Below, piece after piece: positions 25,205 through 34,598 of a stretch of 39,744 nt of DNA. Under the pieces are notes generated by a model. It was not told the DNA's origin. It did not search any database and saw only the letters and a program-made list of their open reading frames with translations. The translations under genes and the position numbers were made by a program. The stretch is from the NCBI GenBank assembly GCA_015233785.1, contig JADFWT010000014.1:1-39744 (forward strand), in the 5' to 3' direction. Every line of letters begins with the position of its first letter. The stretch's first letter is position 1. This stretch comes from Magnetococcales bacterium (GTDB lineage Bacteria > Pseudomonadota > Magnetococcia > Magnetococcales > JADFWT01).

Positions 25205-25597
25205 TTATTCTAGAGTCTTGCTCATCTCGGTCAACTCGGTGACATAGCCCGTAATGCTTGCGGCATTTTTGGACATCACTGCACCCGCCAACTTCATCAT
25301 GATGGTGGAGAAATCTCCAGCCATGGCGAGCTTGTCTGGATCCCCTGCGGCCTTTTTCATCGCCTTGACAGCACTTATCATCTGCTCCACCTGAGCTTCA
25401 GCACCCTCCATGGGCATGGAGAAACCACGCTTACCAAGCCGATCAGCCGACGGCTCCAAGCTGGTGTGGGCCTTTTTGGCAACCCCAGCGGCAGCCTCTG
25501 GAAGATCCGCATTTTTCATCTGTTCGGTCAATGTATCCATCAGGTCACGAATGGCATCGGACACAGGCATCAGAAGATCTGCATTCAATTTAGACAT
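25205..25597 (-). CDS. Small helical protein of unknown function
   Basis: The 130-residue, acidic, all-helical protein has no signal peptide, no cysteines and no recognisable motif. The sequence is rich in Ala, Met and Lys (e.g. AVKAMKKAAGDPDKLAMAGDF). It lies 73 bases downstream of the hybrid kinase on the same strand, with a small hairpin TCAGGT/ACCTGA (25637-25655) between them, so it may be the last gene of that operon. I do not recognise a family. Confidence 0.65.
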   Translation of the reverse strand: MSKLNADLLMPVSDAIRDLMDTLTEQMKNADLPEAAAGVAKKAHTSLEPSADRLGKRGFSMPMEGAEAQVEQMISAVKAMKKAAGDPDKLAMAGDFSTIMMKLAGAVMSKNAASITGYVTELTEMSKTLE

Positions 25598-25670
25598 AAA
25601 TCCCTCACTCCATAATTTTGGTCAAAGACAGTTCCCTCAGGTCGATAGAACCTGATCTAGAAAATAGCAT

Positions 25671-28034
25671 CTAGGCGTCTGGGAACAAACCGGAAAGCGC
25701 ACGAGCCAGGTCATCCCTGAGTACCGGCTTCTTAAGACATGCATCAAAATCGGCTACAGAACCGCTGCCTGTAAACTCGGCATCCATTAGCCCGGTACAG
25801 AGAATTACCGGTATCTTGGGATTAAGCTCCCTGGCCTGTCGTGCCAGATCGACACCGTTGATACCCGGCATGGCGACATCGGTCACCAACACATCAAAGC
25901 GATGGGGATTGTCCCGAACCAGAGCCAGAGCCCGGCCCGGATTGGAGACCGCCTCCACCCGATAGCCCAGGCGGGTCAAAATCTCCCGACCACCACGAGC
26001 CAGGGCTGGTTCATCATCGACAAACAGCACCTGACGCCCCTGACCCTGGGCACTGCCGATGGGCTCTTCATGCATCACCGGCTCCCGCTCCCCCACCGCC
26101 AGCGGGAGAAATACCCGAAAGGTACTGCCACTACCCGGCTGACTCTCAAAATCGATACTGCCGCCATACCCGGTGACAATGCCGTGGGCCACCGAGAGAC
26201 CAAGACCGGTCCCCTCACCCAACCGCTTGGTGGTGAAGAAAGGATCGAACACCCGCTCCTGGGCCGACTCAGAGATCCCTTCTCCAGTATCCCGCACCAC
26301 CAGACGCAAATAACGACCCGGCGTCAACCCGGCAGAGGGACCACTCCCCTCCTCCAGATTCGGCATGGTGACCTCTTCCAAGATTACATCCAGCGTTCCG
26401 CCCCCATTGCGCATGGCGTACCCGGCGTTGGTGCAAAGATTCATCAATACCTGATGAATCTGACCCGGATCGGCCATCACGACATCGGAACGGGCCATGA
26501 GCGAGGGGTGAATATCAATATTAGGCGGAAGCGTGGCACTAAGCAGCTTCAGCACCTCCCGTGTTAGAGAAACCAGCCCCACCGGCTGCCGCTCCTGCTC
26601 CGAAAGACGACTAAACGTAAGCAGCCGCGACACCAGATCCCGCCCCCGCAAACCAGCCCGAAACACCTCATCAATATAAGCCCTCAATGGATCCCCTTCG
26701 GCTAGATCATCCATGGCGATCTGGGTAAAACCGAGAATGGCAGCCAAAATATTGTTGAAGTCGTGGGCAATACCGCCGGTAAGCGTGCCGATTGCCTCCA
26801 GCTTCTGGGCCTGTAGCAACTGTCGCTCCAACCGCACCTCCCTCGTCGCATCCCGAAATACCGCCACAAAGTTGACAGCAGACCCGGAGCTCTCCTCTCG
26901 AACAGGGGACAGATTGGCCTCAATATCCAACATTTCTCCATCCACTCCACGAAGATTCAGCCGCCCCTTCCAAACCCCCTCCTTGCCCACGGCCCGTAGC
27001 AAAGCCTGCCGCGTTTTTCGATCGTCGTCTTCTACAAAGGACAGCGCATAACGGTTCATCACATCGCTACGTTGCCGCCCAGTGATGCGTTCAAAGGACG
27101 GATTGACATAGCGAATCCGACCCCGACCATCGGTGATCAGAATCATATCCTCCGCCTGCTCCACAGCCGCCGCCAGACGACGCATACGCTTCTCCGACTC
27201 CAGACGTCGGGTGATATCGCGCCCCACCACCAAGAGAACCGGCGGATCCTCCACTGTGGAGAGTTGCAGACGCAGCTCCACCGGATACGAACTACCATCC
27301 TTGCGTCGACACCGAGTCTCATAGAGCGTTCTGGCTTTGACCCCACTGCGTAGTTGTGCCAGATGTTCGATAAAAACAGCCCGGCCCTCTTCAGGCATCA
27401 GACCCTGCATGGACATGCCCTTCAACGACTCCATGTCATAACCAAGATTATTCAAGGCCCCAAGATTGGCCTGTAGAAAGCACCCGGTTTCGGCATCCAG
27501 TACCACAATCTCATCCAGAGAGGCATCCAGCAGCCGCCCCATCCTGCGAGCGGTCTCTTCGGCTTCACGACGCATACGACGCCCTTCGGCCTCACGCAAC
27601 TCCCGCTCCACCACAGGCAGCAACCGCGACAGATCCGATTTGGGCACAAAGTCGTTGGCCCCCATACGCATCAGAGCCACAGCCTTCTCCATCTGGATCA
27701 GCCCAGAGACGACAATAAACGGAATATCAAGCCGGCTATTGCCCAGCACCGCCAACGCCGCCGACCCGGCAAAACCCGGCAGATGGTCATCGGAGATCAC
27801 CAGGTCCCAGCTCTGCTCCGCCAAAGCCGTCCGCATGGCATCAGCACACTCCACCCGAAACCAGTCGGTGTCAAACCCCCCTTGGTGAAGGGCATGAACG
27901 ACCAGTTCCGCATCATCTGGGGAATCCTCCACCACCAACACCTTAAGCGGGCGCTTCTTCACCCCTTCAGGCAGCTGGCAGCAGACACCATTCGAAGGGC
28001 TCTCACTCTGATTACCACGCTCTGTCTGCCCCAT
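25671..28034 (-). CDS. Hybrid sensor histidine kinase (REC-PAS-PAS-HisKA-HATPase-REC), soluble
   Basis: The ATG at 28034 is preferred: a GGGGTGG ribosome site lies five bases upstream, whereas the longer frame begins with TTG inside the preceding receiver gene. The 787 residues have an N-terminal receiver (about 30-150, VLVVEDSPDD), two PAS domains (about 165-290 and 295-415), a HisKA box with H424 in GIAHDFNNILAAILGF, HATPase motifs (DTGEGISES, GTGLGLSVAHGI) and a C-terminal receiver (VLFVDDEP; VTDVAMPGING). No membrane segments are seen, so it is cytoplasmic and likely takes phosphate or signal from the adjacent kinase/receiver pair. Confidence 0.9.
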   Translation of the reverse strand: MGQTERGNQSESPSNGVCCQLPEGVKKRPLKVLVVEDSPDDAELVVHALHQGGFDTDWFRVECADAMRTALAEQSWDLVISDDHLPGFAGSAALAVLGNSRLDIPFIVVSGLIQMEKAVALMRMGANDFVPKSDLSRLLPVVERELREAEGRRMRREAEETARRMGRLLDASLDEIVVLDAETGCFLQANLGALNNLGYDMESLKGMSMQGLMPEEGRAVFIEHLAQLRSGVKARTLYETRCRRKDGSSYPVELRLQLSTVEDPPVLLVVGRDITRRLESEKRMRRLAAAVEQAEDMILITDGRGRIRYVNPSFERITGRQRSDVMNRYALSFVEDDDRKTRQALLRAVGKEGVWKGRLNLRGVDGEMLDIEANLSPVREESSGSAVNFVAVFRDATREVRLERQLLQAQKLEAIGTLTGGIAHDFNNILAAILGFTQIAMDDLAEGDPLRAYIDEVFRAGLRGRDLVSRLLTFSRLSEQERQPVGLVSLTREVLKLLSATLPPNIDIHPSLMARSDVVMADPGQIHQVLMNLCTNAGYAMRNGGGTLDVILEEVTMPNLEEGSGPSAGLTPGRYLRLVVRDTGEGISESAQERVFDPFFTTKRLGEGTGLGLSVAHGIVTGYGGSIDFESQPGSGSTFRVFLPLAVGEREPVMHEEPIGSAQGQGRQVLFVDDEPALARGGREILTRLGYRVEAVSNPGRALALVRDNPHRFDVLVTDVAMPGINGVDLARQARELNPKIPVILCTGLMDAEFTGSGSVADFDACLKKPVLRDDLARALSGLFPDA

Positions 28035-28069
28035 CATATCCACCCCGTCACAACGCCCGGCCAAAACGA

Positions 28070-28510
28070 TCAATCCATGGGGGGCGGTGTATTCATCATG
28101 AGCCAATAGAGTCCAAGATTTTTCACAACATCGATAAATTGGTCAAAATCCACCGGCTTGCGTATGTAGCTGTTGACGCCCAAGTCGTAGCCACTTCGAA
28201 GGTCGGATCCATCATCCGATGTGGTCAGAATGACCACCGGAATGCGACGGGTACACGACTCGGCTCGAAGCCGTTTCAACACATCCAACCCACTGACCCG
28301 AGGCAACTTCAAATCCAGCAGAATCAATGCCGGCATGTTCTCCTTGCTCCGAACCGAGCCACCCTTCTCACCGTAGAGATAACTCAGCGCCTCTGCACCA
28401 TCACGCACCACATCAATGCTGTTGGCCAGATGGTGCTTCTGAAACGCAAGCAGGGTCAGCTCCACATCGTCCGGATTGTCCTCTACCAGCAGTATCGGTC
28501 GTGCGTCCAT
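28070..28510 (-). CDS. Single-domain response regulator, Rcp1 type
   Basis: The 146-residue stand-alone receiver begins ILLVEDNPDDVELTLLAF, with phospho-acceptor D66 in ILLDLKLPRVSG, a conserved TTS switch and K in YIRKPVDFDQF. The extended NPDD and loop pattern is that of Rcp1/CheY-like partners of phytochrome-type kinases. It has no output domain. It sits 13 bases after the membrane kinase and before the hybrid kinase, so a phosphorelay between the two kinases is plausible. A GGGGGATGAG sequence precedes the ATG. Confidence 0.92.
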   Translation of the reverse strand: MDARPILLVEDNPDDVELTLLAFQKHHLANSIDVVRDGAEALSYLYGEKGGSVRSKENMPALILLDLKLPRVSGLDVLKRLRAESCTRRIPVVILTTSDDGSDLRSGYDLGVNSYIRKPVDFDQFIDVVKNLGLYWLMMNTPPPMD

Positions 28511-28523
28511 ATCTCATCCCCCT

Positions 28524-29918
28524 CTATACAGGTAACGTCAAATAAAACGTTGCCCCTTCTCCCACGACACCCTCACCAGACACTGTGCCGCCGTGCCGAT
28601 GCACAATGCGCCGAACGGTCGCCAGTCCAATGCCGTTACCTTCAAACTCATCACAGCGATGCAGACGATGAAACGGCGTAAAGAGCTCGGCGGCGTAAGC
28701 CATATCGAAACCGGCCCCATTGTCTCGGATACTAAAGGTTCGCTGCCCTGGCTGGTGGGGCTCCCTTGCATCTCCGACAGCCCATACCGATTCCCCCTCC
28801 CGGATACTTTCCGACATCTGTAACGCAATGCATGCATTCTGAGTATGGCTGGTATATTTCCAGGCATTGCCCATCAGGTTATCAAGCACCACCCCCATCA
28901 GTCGCACATCGCCCCGACACCACATATGGTCGGCAATCTCCACCGCCACATGGCGTTCCGGCTCCCGCGTACGCTGCCTCTCCACCCAGTCGGCGGCCAG
29001 CTTGGAGAGATTCACCTGCTCAAAACAGATCTCTCCACGAGTGGAACGGGAGAGCCGCAACATATCGTCGATCAGCCCACCCATGCGCACACTTCCCGCC
29101 CGCACCCGCTCTAAATAGTGACGCCCCTGCTCATCCATGGATTCAACATACTCTTCCAGCAGAATACGACTGAAACCATCAATCGCCCGCAGCGGAGCCC
29201 GCAGATCGTGGGAGACCGAATAGGTAAAGGCCTCCATCTCCTCGTTGGCTGATTGCAGCTCGGCGGTACGTTGGACCACCCGCTGCTCCAGCTTCTGATT
29301 GAGTTCAATCAACGCCAATTCGGCATTTTTACGCTTGGTGCTATCCTCATAAACTGCCACCACCTCGCCGGTAGGAAGCTTATAGACATAGTTCTCACGC
29401 CAACCGATTTTCTCCTGCTGATCATAGAACGAGATCGGATGATGTTGCGGCTCTCCGGTGCGCCACACCTCTTGAAACACCGCGAACAACCCAGAACTCT
29501 TTACGGCGGGAAACATCTCCGCCACACTCCTCCCGATCAGAGTGCTGCGCTTCACCCCCTCAATACGCTCTCCGGCGCGATTGAAATCTTTAAAAGAGAA
29601 GCTCTCCCCCTCATCAAGCGTTTCGTAGACCGCCACCCCGTTGCTCATGTGGTCCAACAGATCGTGGTAGCGACGCTGCGTCACAAGACGCTCTTCAGCC
29701 AGCCGCTCCCAACGAGACAGAAGCAGCACCACCATCAAGGCCGCAATCACTGCCACCCCCAGCACCGCACCGGTTGAGTGGGTGGCAAGGCTTGGATGGG
29801 GCACCTTCCCCATAGAGTGAAGCAGGCCAATAGCGGCCAGCCCAATCAGCAGTCCGACCCCCAATGCAACAGCGATCAACAGCACCAATCGCTGACGACC
29901 TCCAGCACCAACCAACAT
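28524..29918 (-). CDS. Membrane PAS sensor histidine kinase
   Basis: The 464-residue protein has two N-terminal membrane helices (about 10-34 and 50-67) separated by a short periplasmic loop, a PAS domain (about 80-200; YHDLLDHMSNGVAVYE), a coiled-coil, HisKA with H237 in YSVSHDLRAPLRAIDGF, and HATPase boxes (LDNLMGNAWKYT; IRDNGAGFDM; GNGIGLATVRRI). The periplasmic part is too small for a ligand domain, so sensing is probably by the PAS domain or the membrane. It is the first gene of the kinase-receiver-hybrid kinase cluster, with a 220-base leader after the ABC-F gene. Confidence 0.92.
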   Translation of the reverse strand: MLVGAGGRQRLVLLIAVALGVGLLIGLAAIGLLHSMGKVPHPSLATHSTGAVLGVAVIAALMVVLLLSRWERLAEERLVTQRRYHDLLDHMSNGVAVYETLDEGESFSFKDFNRAGERIEGVKRSTLIGRSVAEMFPAVKSSGLFAVFQEVWRTGEPQHHPISFYDQQEKIGWRENYVYKLPTGEVVAVYEDSTKRKNAELALIELNQKLEQRVVQRTAELQSANEEMEAFTYSVSHDLRAPLRAIDGFSRILLEEYVESMDEQGRHYLERVRAGSVRMGGLIDDMLRLSRSTRGEICFEQVNLSKLAADWVERQRTREPERHVAVEIADHMWCRGDVRLMGVVLDNLMGNAWKYTSHTQNACIALQMSESIREGESVWAVGDAREPHQPGQRTFSIRDNGAGFDMAYAAELFTPFHRLHRCDEFEGNGIGLATVRRIVHRHGGTVSGEGVVGEGATFYLTLPV

Positions 29919-30138
29919 GAGAATACCTTAAGTGTACACACCACCCAGAGGGCGGCAGCGGAGAGATCCCAACAGCCATCATGACGCACGCCCCATCTCG
30001 ACCCATTCTACGGATAGAGTGCGCATCGCAGCCATTACGAAGCAGTTATTTTTATGGGTAGTTTAACGGAATTTTGTTGCAATGTGCAAAAAAACAGGCC
30101 ATCGATACATTAATCGCCAGGACGCCCATGTTACCTGA

Positions 30139-32133
30139 TTAAGAGATAGCCTCTTGATTCAGCGCTTCGAGGGCATCATTGGCTGCCTGCTCCTGGGCTT
30201 CGATCTCCAGGGTGGCTGTTTCCCACGCCTCCATACTCTCCTGGAGCATGCGATCCAGCTCGGCTCCTCGGGCCATCAGCTCCATCAGGCGCGGCTTATT
30301 CTGCTCCTCGTAGAGCGTGCTGTCGCCCATGGTTTCATCCAGAGCCCCTTTCTCCTCCTCCAGCTTCTGAATCTTCGCTTCCAGCTTCTCCGAAAGACGA
30401 CGCAGAGCCCGAGAATCCCGCGCCAGACGGTTACGAATCTCCGCCTCCTGCCGTTTGCGATCCTTGCGCTTCTGGGCGGGTGAGCTGGGCATAGCGGCGC
30501 TATTTCCATCACGCTTCTCAGAGGCGCGCCCTTGGGTCACCAGCTCCAGATACGCCGCCAATCCCCCCTCCAGCCGCGACACCCCACGCCCTTCCAAAAT
30601 CAGATAGCCATCACAAACGGTCTCCAGCAAGTCTCGATCATGGGAGACCAGTAGAAATCCCCCCGGAAACGCCTCCAGCGCCTCTTCCAGAGCCAGTCGT
30701 GCCGACATATCCAGATGGTTGGTGGGTTCGTCCAACAAGAGCAGATTGGCCCCGGTAAGAAACAACCGTGCCAACGCCAACCGCGCCCGCTCGCCGCCTG
30801 ACAGCACCGACACCAGCTTCATCACCGTCTCGCCAGAGAAGAGAAAGCTTCCCAACAGGGTACGCAACGCCTGCTCATTCCAACCGCTGGGAGCGGCCTG
30901 CCGGGCAGCCACCAGAACCGTCTCCTGCATGGGCAAGGCTTCCAGGGCGTGCTGGGCAAAGTAGGCGGTGACGGTCTTGTCGTGGCGGATCCATTCGCCT
31001 TCATCCGGCTCCAGCGCCCCGGCCAGCAGCTTGAGAAGCGTTGATTTCCCCGTCCCATTAGGCCCGAGAATACCAAGCTTTTCGCCCCGCTCCAACGTCA
31101 GATTAACCCCCTCCAACACCGGCTTGTCGCCATACCCTTTGGCCCCATCGCGAATGGTCATCGGCTCGGCGGGCGCCGGAGTGGGCGTGGGCAATCGCAA
31201 TTTAACCACCGCCTCCTTGCCTGCCACCTGCGCCACGGGCTCCATGCGCTGAAGCATCTTTTCACGGCTCTTCACCTGCCGCGCCTTGGTGGCCTTGGCC
31301 CGGAATCGGTCGATAAAGCGCTGAATCTCCGCCCGTCGCTTCTCCTGGCGGGCAGCATATCGAGCCTGCTGTTCAAACATCTCCGCCCGTCGGGTCAGAT
31401 AGTTCTCAAAATTCCCCACATAGCGGGTCAACCGCGCTCCCTCCAGGGCGACAATCACCCCCACCACCCGGTTGAGAAAGCCCCGGTCGTGGGAGATCAC
31501 CAGCACAGTTCCGGCCCGCCGGGCGAGGTACTGCTCCAGCCAGTGGGCCGACTCCAGATCCAGATGGTTGGTAGGCTCGTCCAGCAACAAGACATCGGGG
31601 CGGGAAAAGAGCAGCTTGGCCAGCGCGATCCGCATCCGCCAGCCGCCGGAGAAGCTCTGCTGGGATTTATGGATCTCTTCGGGGGAGAAACCCAGCCCAC
31701 TCAGAATGGTTCCGGCCCTCGCTTCAGCATCGTAGGCATCCAGCTCCTCCATCCGGTGATCCACCTCCCCCAGCCGCTTAGAGAGGGTATCGGTCAAGAT
31801 AGCATCCCCAGGATCACCCAATTCTCTAACCAACGCCTCCCGCTCCTGGTGCAGCTCGGTGAGTTCAATATCCCCAGCCATTACCTCCTGCAGCGCCGAG
31901 CGTTCAGAGGGGTCCAGTTCCTGGCGCAACATTCCGACGCGAATTCTACCCCGCCAACGTACATCCCCCTTATCGGCCTCCTCACTCCCATCCAGGATGC
32001 GAAACAGGGTGGTTTTACCCACGCCATTTGGGCCGACGATCCCCACCTTTTCGTTGGGATGGATAGTCAGTTCCGCCCCCTCAAGAATGGTTTGGGGGCC
32101 ATAGGTTTTGTGCAGGTCGTCCAGCCTTAGCAT
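30139..32133 (-). CDS. ABC-F family ATPase (Uup/YheS-like)
   Basis: The 664-residue protein has two ABC ATPase domains in tandem and no membrane segments. Walker A motifs are GPNGVGKTTLF (near 35) and GPNGTGKSTLLK (near 355), each with SGG signature (QQSFSGGWRMRIALAK; VLSGGERARLALAR) and LLLDEPTNHLD Walker B. A basic P-site linker joins them, and a charged C-terminal coiled-coil (about 570-655) completes the Uup/YheS type. These proteins act on the ribosome, resolving stalls or assembly states. It is a single gene; it neighbours the polysaccharide locus but has no obvious link. Confidence 0.93.
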   Translation of the reverse strand: MLRLDDLHKTYGPQTILEGAELTIHPNEKVGIVGPNGVGKTTLFRILDGSEEADKGDVRWRGRIRVGMLRQELDPSERSALQEVMAGDIELTELHQEREALVRELGDPGDAILTDTLSKRLGEVDHRMEELDAYDAEARAGTILSGLGFSPEEIHKSQQSFSGGWRMRIALAKLLFSRPDVLLLDEPTNHLDLESAHWLEQYLARRAGTVLVISHDRGFLNRVVGVIVALEGARLTRYVGNFENYLTRRAEMFEQQARYAARQEKRRAEIQRFIDRFRAKATKARQVKSREKMLQRMEPVAQVAGKEAVVKLRLPTPTPAPAEPMTIRDGAKGYGDKPVLEGVNLTLERGEKLGILGPNGTGKSTLLKLLAGALEPDEGEWIRHDKTVTAYFAQHALEALPMQETVLVAARQAAPSGWNEQALRTLLGSFLFSGETVMKLVSVLSGGERARLALARLFLTGANLLLLDEPTNHLDMSARLALEEALEAFPGGFLLVSHDRDLLETVCDGYLILEGRGVSRLEGGLAAYLELVTQGRASEKRDGNSAAMPSSPAQKRKDRKRQEAEIRNRLARDSRALRRLSEKLEAKIQKLEEEKGALDETMGDSTLYEEQNKPRLMELMARGAELDRMLQESMEAWETATLEIEAQEQAANDALEALNQEAIS

Positions 32134-32256
32134 CTATTTGATTTGTAGGAGGCTTTGCGCCCTACACTCCCGAGTGTTTTGAGATCAGAAGGAATCTTGG
32201 ATGATGCCCATGAGGGATGGAGGAATGATGGAGCCAGAAACACCGTGCACCTCTGC

Positions 32257-33564
32257 TCAAGCCCGATAAATCCGCCCCTTCTCCACTGAAAATACCCCCC
32301 GAGCATCCACAATCACAGGCGCATGCGTCTTGATCATCTCCCAATCAAACGCATCATGCTGCGTCGCCACCAGCACGCAATCAAACCCGGTCAGCATCTC
32401 CGGCGTAACCACCAACGCCTTCTGCTTGAGATCATGCGCCCGCATGGGGGGAATCTCCGGCACATGGGGATCGGCATAGCCCACCTCGGCCCCCCTCGCC
32501 AGAAGCCGCTCCATCAACACCACACTGGGTGACTCCCGCACATCATCAACATTCTTCTTATAGGCAAAGCCAAGCACCAGTATCCTAGAGCCCCGAATCG
32601 GCTTGCAGTGATCGTTCAACGCCTCGCTGATCTTGGAGATCACATAATCGGGCATGGCGGTATTGACCTCACCGGCCAGCTCGATAAAGCGGGTGTTGAC
32701 ACCGAACTCACGCGCCTTCCAGGTGAGGTAGAAGGGATCGATGGGAATGCAGTGGCCACCAAGACCAGGGCCGGGATAGAACGGCGTAAAACCGAAGGGC
32801 TTGGTGGCGGCAGCGTTGATCACCTCGAAAATATCCAGCGACATCTGATCGGCCACCACTTTGAGTTCATTCACCAGAGCGATATTGACCGCCCGGTAAG
32901 TGTTCTCCAAAATTTTCACCATCTCCGCCGCCCCCGTCGAAGAGACCGGCACCACCTTATCCACCACCCGCTGATAGAGCGCTACGCCAACTTCGGCACA
33001 GGCAGGCGTAGAGCCGCCACACACCTTGGGAATGGAGCGGGTGCTGAAATCAGGATTGCCGGGATCTTCACGCTCCGGCGAATAGACCAGAAAAATATCC
33101 TCTCCCACCTTGAGGCCATCCGCTTCCACACGAGGCCTCATCTCCTCTTCGGTGGTGCCGGGATAGGTGGTGCTCTCCAGCGAAACCACCTGCCCCTTGC
33201 GCAGATGGGGAACCACCGCCTCCACCGATCCCACCACATAGGAGAGATCGGGTTCCCGATTACGACTGAGTGGCGTCGGCACGCAGAGAATCAGCGCATC
33301 CGCCTCGCCGCTACGCCCCAGATCAATGGTGCCCTCAAAGCGCCCCTCGGGGATGGCCTCAAAGATGGGCTTGAAATCGATATGTTCGATATAGCCCTGA
33401 TTCCGGTCCAGTTTATCGATTTTAGTGACATCGATATCGAAGCCGATGACCCGAAAACCCTCTTCCAGAAAACGATTCACCAGCGGCAGCCCCACATAGC
33501 CGAGGCCAATCACGCCGATTACGGCATCACTGCATTCGATTTTATCGATCAACGTCTGTTTCAT
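32257..33564 (-). CDS. UDP-N-acetylhexosamine/UDP-hexose 6-dehydrogenase (WbpA/TviB type)
   Basis: This 435-residue nucleotide-sugar dehydrogenase has an N-terminal Rossmann fingerprint [12 protein letters not shown] near residue 17, [10 protein letters not shown], a central helical domain, the catalytic C272 in [15 protein letters not shown] and the C-terminal UDP-binding part with [16 protein letters not shown]. The pattern is closest to the WbpA/WecC/TviB branch, which oxidises UDP-GlcNAc or UDP-ManNAc to the uronic acid, rather than UDP-glucose dehydrogenase proper. It is separated from the next polysaccharide gene by an intergenic repeat. Confidence 0.88.
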   Translation of the reverse strand: MKQTLIDKIECSDAVIGVIGLGYVGLPLVNRFLEEGFRVIGFDIDVTKIDKLDRNQGYIEHIDFKPIFEAIPEGRFEGTIDLGRSGEADALILCVPTPLSRNREPDLSYVVGSVEAVVPHLRKGQVVSLESTTYPGTTEEEMRPRVEADGLKVGEDIFLVYSPEREDPGNPDFSTRSIPKVCGGSTPACAEVGVALYQRVVDKVVPVSSTGAAEMVKILENTYRAVNIALVNELKVVADQMSLDIFEVINAAATKPFGFTPFYPGPGLGGHCIPIDPFYLTWKAREFGVNTRFIELAGEVNTAMPDYVISKISEALNDHCKPIRGSRILVLGFAYKKNVDDVRESPSVVLMERLLARGAEVGYADPHVPEIPPMRAHDLKQKALVVTPEMLTGFDCVLVATQHDAFDWEMIKTHAPVIVDARGVFSVEKGRIYRA

Positions 33565-33584
33565 ACAAAAAAGCCCGTACTATT

Positions 33585-33660
33585 GGGGAGTCCAGAGGGC
33601 GTCATGCCTTCTGGCGGGTGCAGGACAGCGCCCTGCCAGGGGTTTGGGGACAGAGCCCCC
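33585..33660. repeat. Three-hairpin intergenic repeat element
   Basis: The 76 bases fold into three consecutive hairpins on the plus strand: CCAGAGGGC/GCCTTCTGG with a 5-base loop, GCAGG/CCTGC, and GGGG/CCCC. They are joined by GCGGGT and CAGGGGTTT. The GTCCAGAGGGCGTC...TTTGGGGACAGAGCCCC pattern resembles dispersed intergenic repeats common in alphaproteobacterial genomes. Only one copy is in this window. Confidence 0.6.
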
Positions 33661-33726
33661 TATACGAATTTAAAGAATAGCCCGAAAACGAAACCATAGG
33701 CAGTGAGAATCGAAGCATACAACGCT

Positions 33727-34593
33727 CTACGCAGGCCGAACGGTCAGCCAAACCACCTCCGGCAGCACCCCAAAGCGCACCGGCAGCAGCGACACCCCAA
33801 CCCCACTGGTGACATACATGGCGTTACGCCCCTTCTGCACCCAGCCGTGAGCCCATGCCTTGGGGATCGGCGTGGGCATCCAGAGAATCCCCAACCCAGG
33901 GAGAACAACCTGCCCGCCGTGCGTGTGCCCGGCCACCATCAGAATACGCCCTCGATCCGGCAGATCACGAAACACCGCCGGGTCGTGACTCAACATCAAG
34001 GTGGGAATGGTGGGCAACACACCTGCCAGGGCACGCTTGGTATCGGGAGTATCGGTCATGTGATCGACCACCCCGGCCAAGGCAATGGTCCCAGAACCGA
34101 GAGGGAGCATTCGCGACTCATTATTGAGCAGGGTCATTCCGGCCATCTTCAAGACAGGGAGAATGCGCTTTTTACCATACCAGTGCTCATGATTGCCCAG
34201 CACCACGTAGGTTCCCAGCGGGGCTTGGAACCTACGAAAAACTTGATAGATGGTATCCGGCTCCACATCACTATGGCCCAGCGACTCATCAATAAAATCG
34301 CCCAACATAAAGATCAGATGAGGCGCGAACCCCTGCACCGTATGTCTGCGGATAGCCTCCACACTTCTCGGCATGGTGGGGCCGGTGCCCAAATGCCAAT
34401 CGGAGAAGATCGCCACACGGGTTTCATCCACAGGCCAACCGACCACACGCCATTCGATGGATCTGGCCTGGAGGTTGGCAGCATTCTGTAAGCCGGTGCG
34501 CCATAGACTGACAGCCAGAGCAACGAGAATCAGCAACCAGAAAAGAGGCTGCTTTAAGAATGGCCTGCGACGCTGATGTTGGGATTGCGACAT
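33727..34593 (-). CDS. Membrane-anchored calcineurin-like metallophosphoesterase
   Basis: The start at 34593 (MSQSQHQRRR) has GAGGG eight or nine bases upstream and falls five bases after the WecA-type gene stop. The 288-residue protein has one N-terminal membrane helix (about 15-30) and the full di-metal motif set: FSDWHLG, GDFIDE, GNHEHW, a SHDP histidine and GHTHGGQ. The closest group is YkuE/LpxH-like periplasm- or membrane-associated phosphoesterases. Adjacent to a polyprenyl-phosphate transferase, it may act on lipid-linked diphosphates, but the substrate is not shown. Confidence 0.85.
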   Translation of the reverse strand: MSQSQHQRRRPFLKQPLFWLLILVALAVSLWRTGLQNAANLQARSIEWRVVGWPVDETRVAIFSDWHLGTGPTMPRSVEAIRRHTVQGFAPHLIFMLGDFIDESLGHSDVEPDTIYQVFRRFQAPLGTYVVLGNHEHWYGKKRILPVLKMAGMTLLNNESRMLPLGSGTIALAGVVDHMTDTPDTKRALAGVLPTIPTLMLSHDPAVFRDLPDRGRILMVAGHTHGGQVVLPGLGILWMPTPIPKAWAHGWVQKGRNAMYVTSGVGVSLLPVRFGVLPEVVWLTVRPA

Positions 34594-34598
34594 ATCAG

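Noticed and set aside
28035-28106. Longer form of the hybrid kinase starting at TTG
   Set aside because: The TTG lies inside the preceding receiver gene and a better-placed ribosome site precedes the ATG at 28034.
30085-30101. Sigma-54-like TGGC...TTGCA on the minus strand before the membrane kinase
   Set aside because: GG and GC are 11 bases apart instead of 10 and the -24 box is poor.
32163-32180. ACACTCCCGAGTGT followed by TTTT on the plus strand
   Set aside because: Short stem, and no plus-strand gene ends there; not supported as a terminator.
32608-33699. 363-codon open frame opposite the nucleotide-sugar dehydrogenase
   Set aside because: Shadow of the real gene; no ribosome site or recognisable domain.
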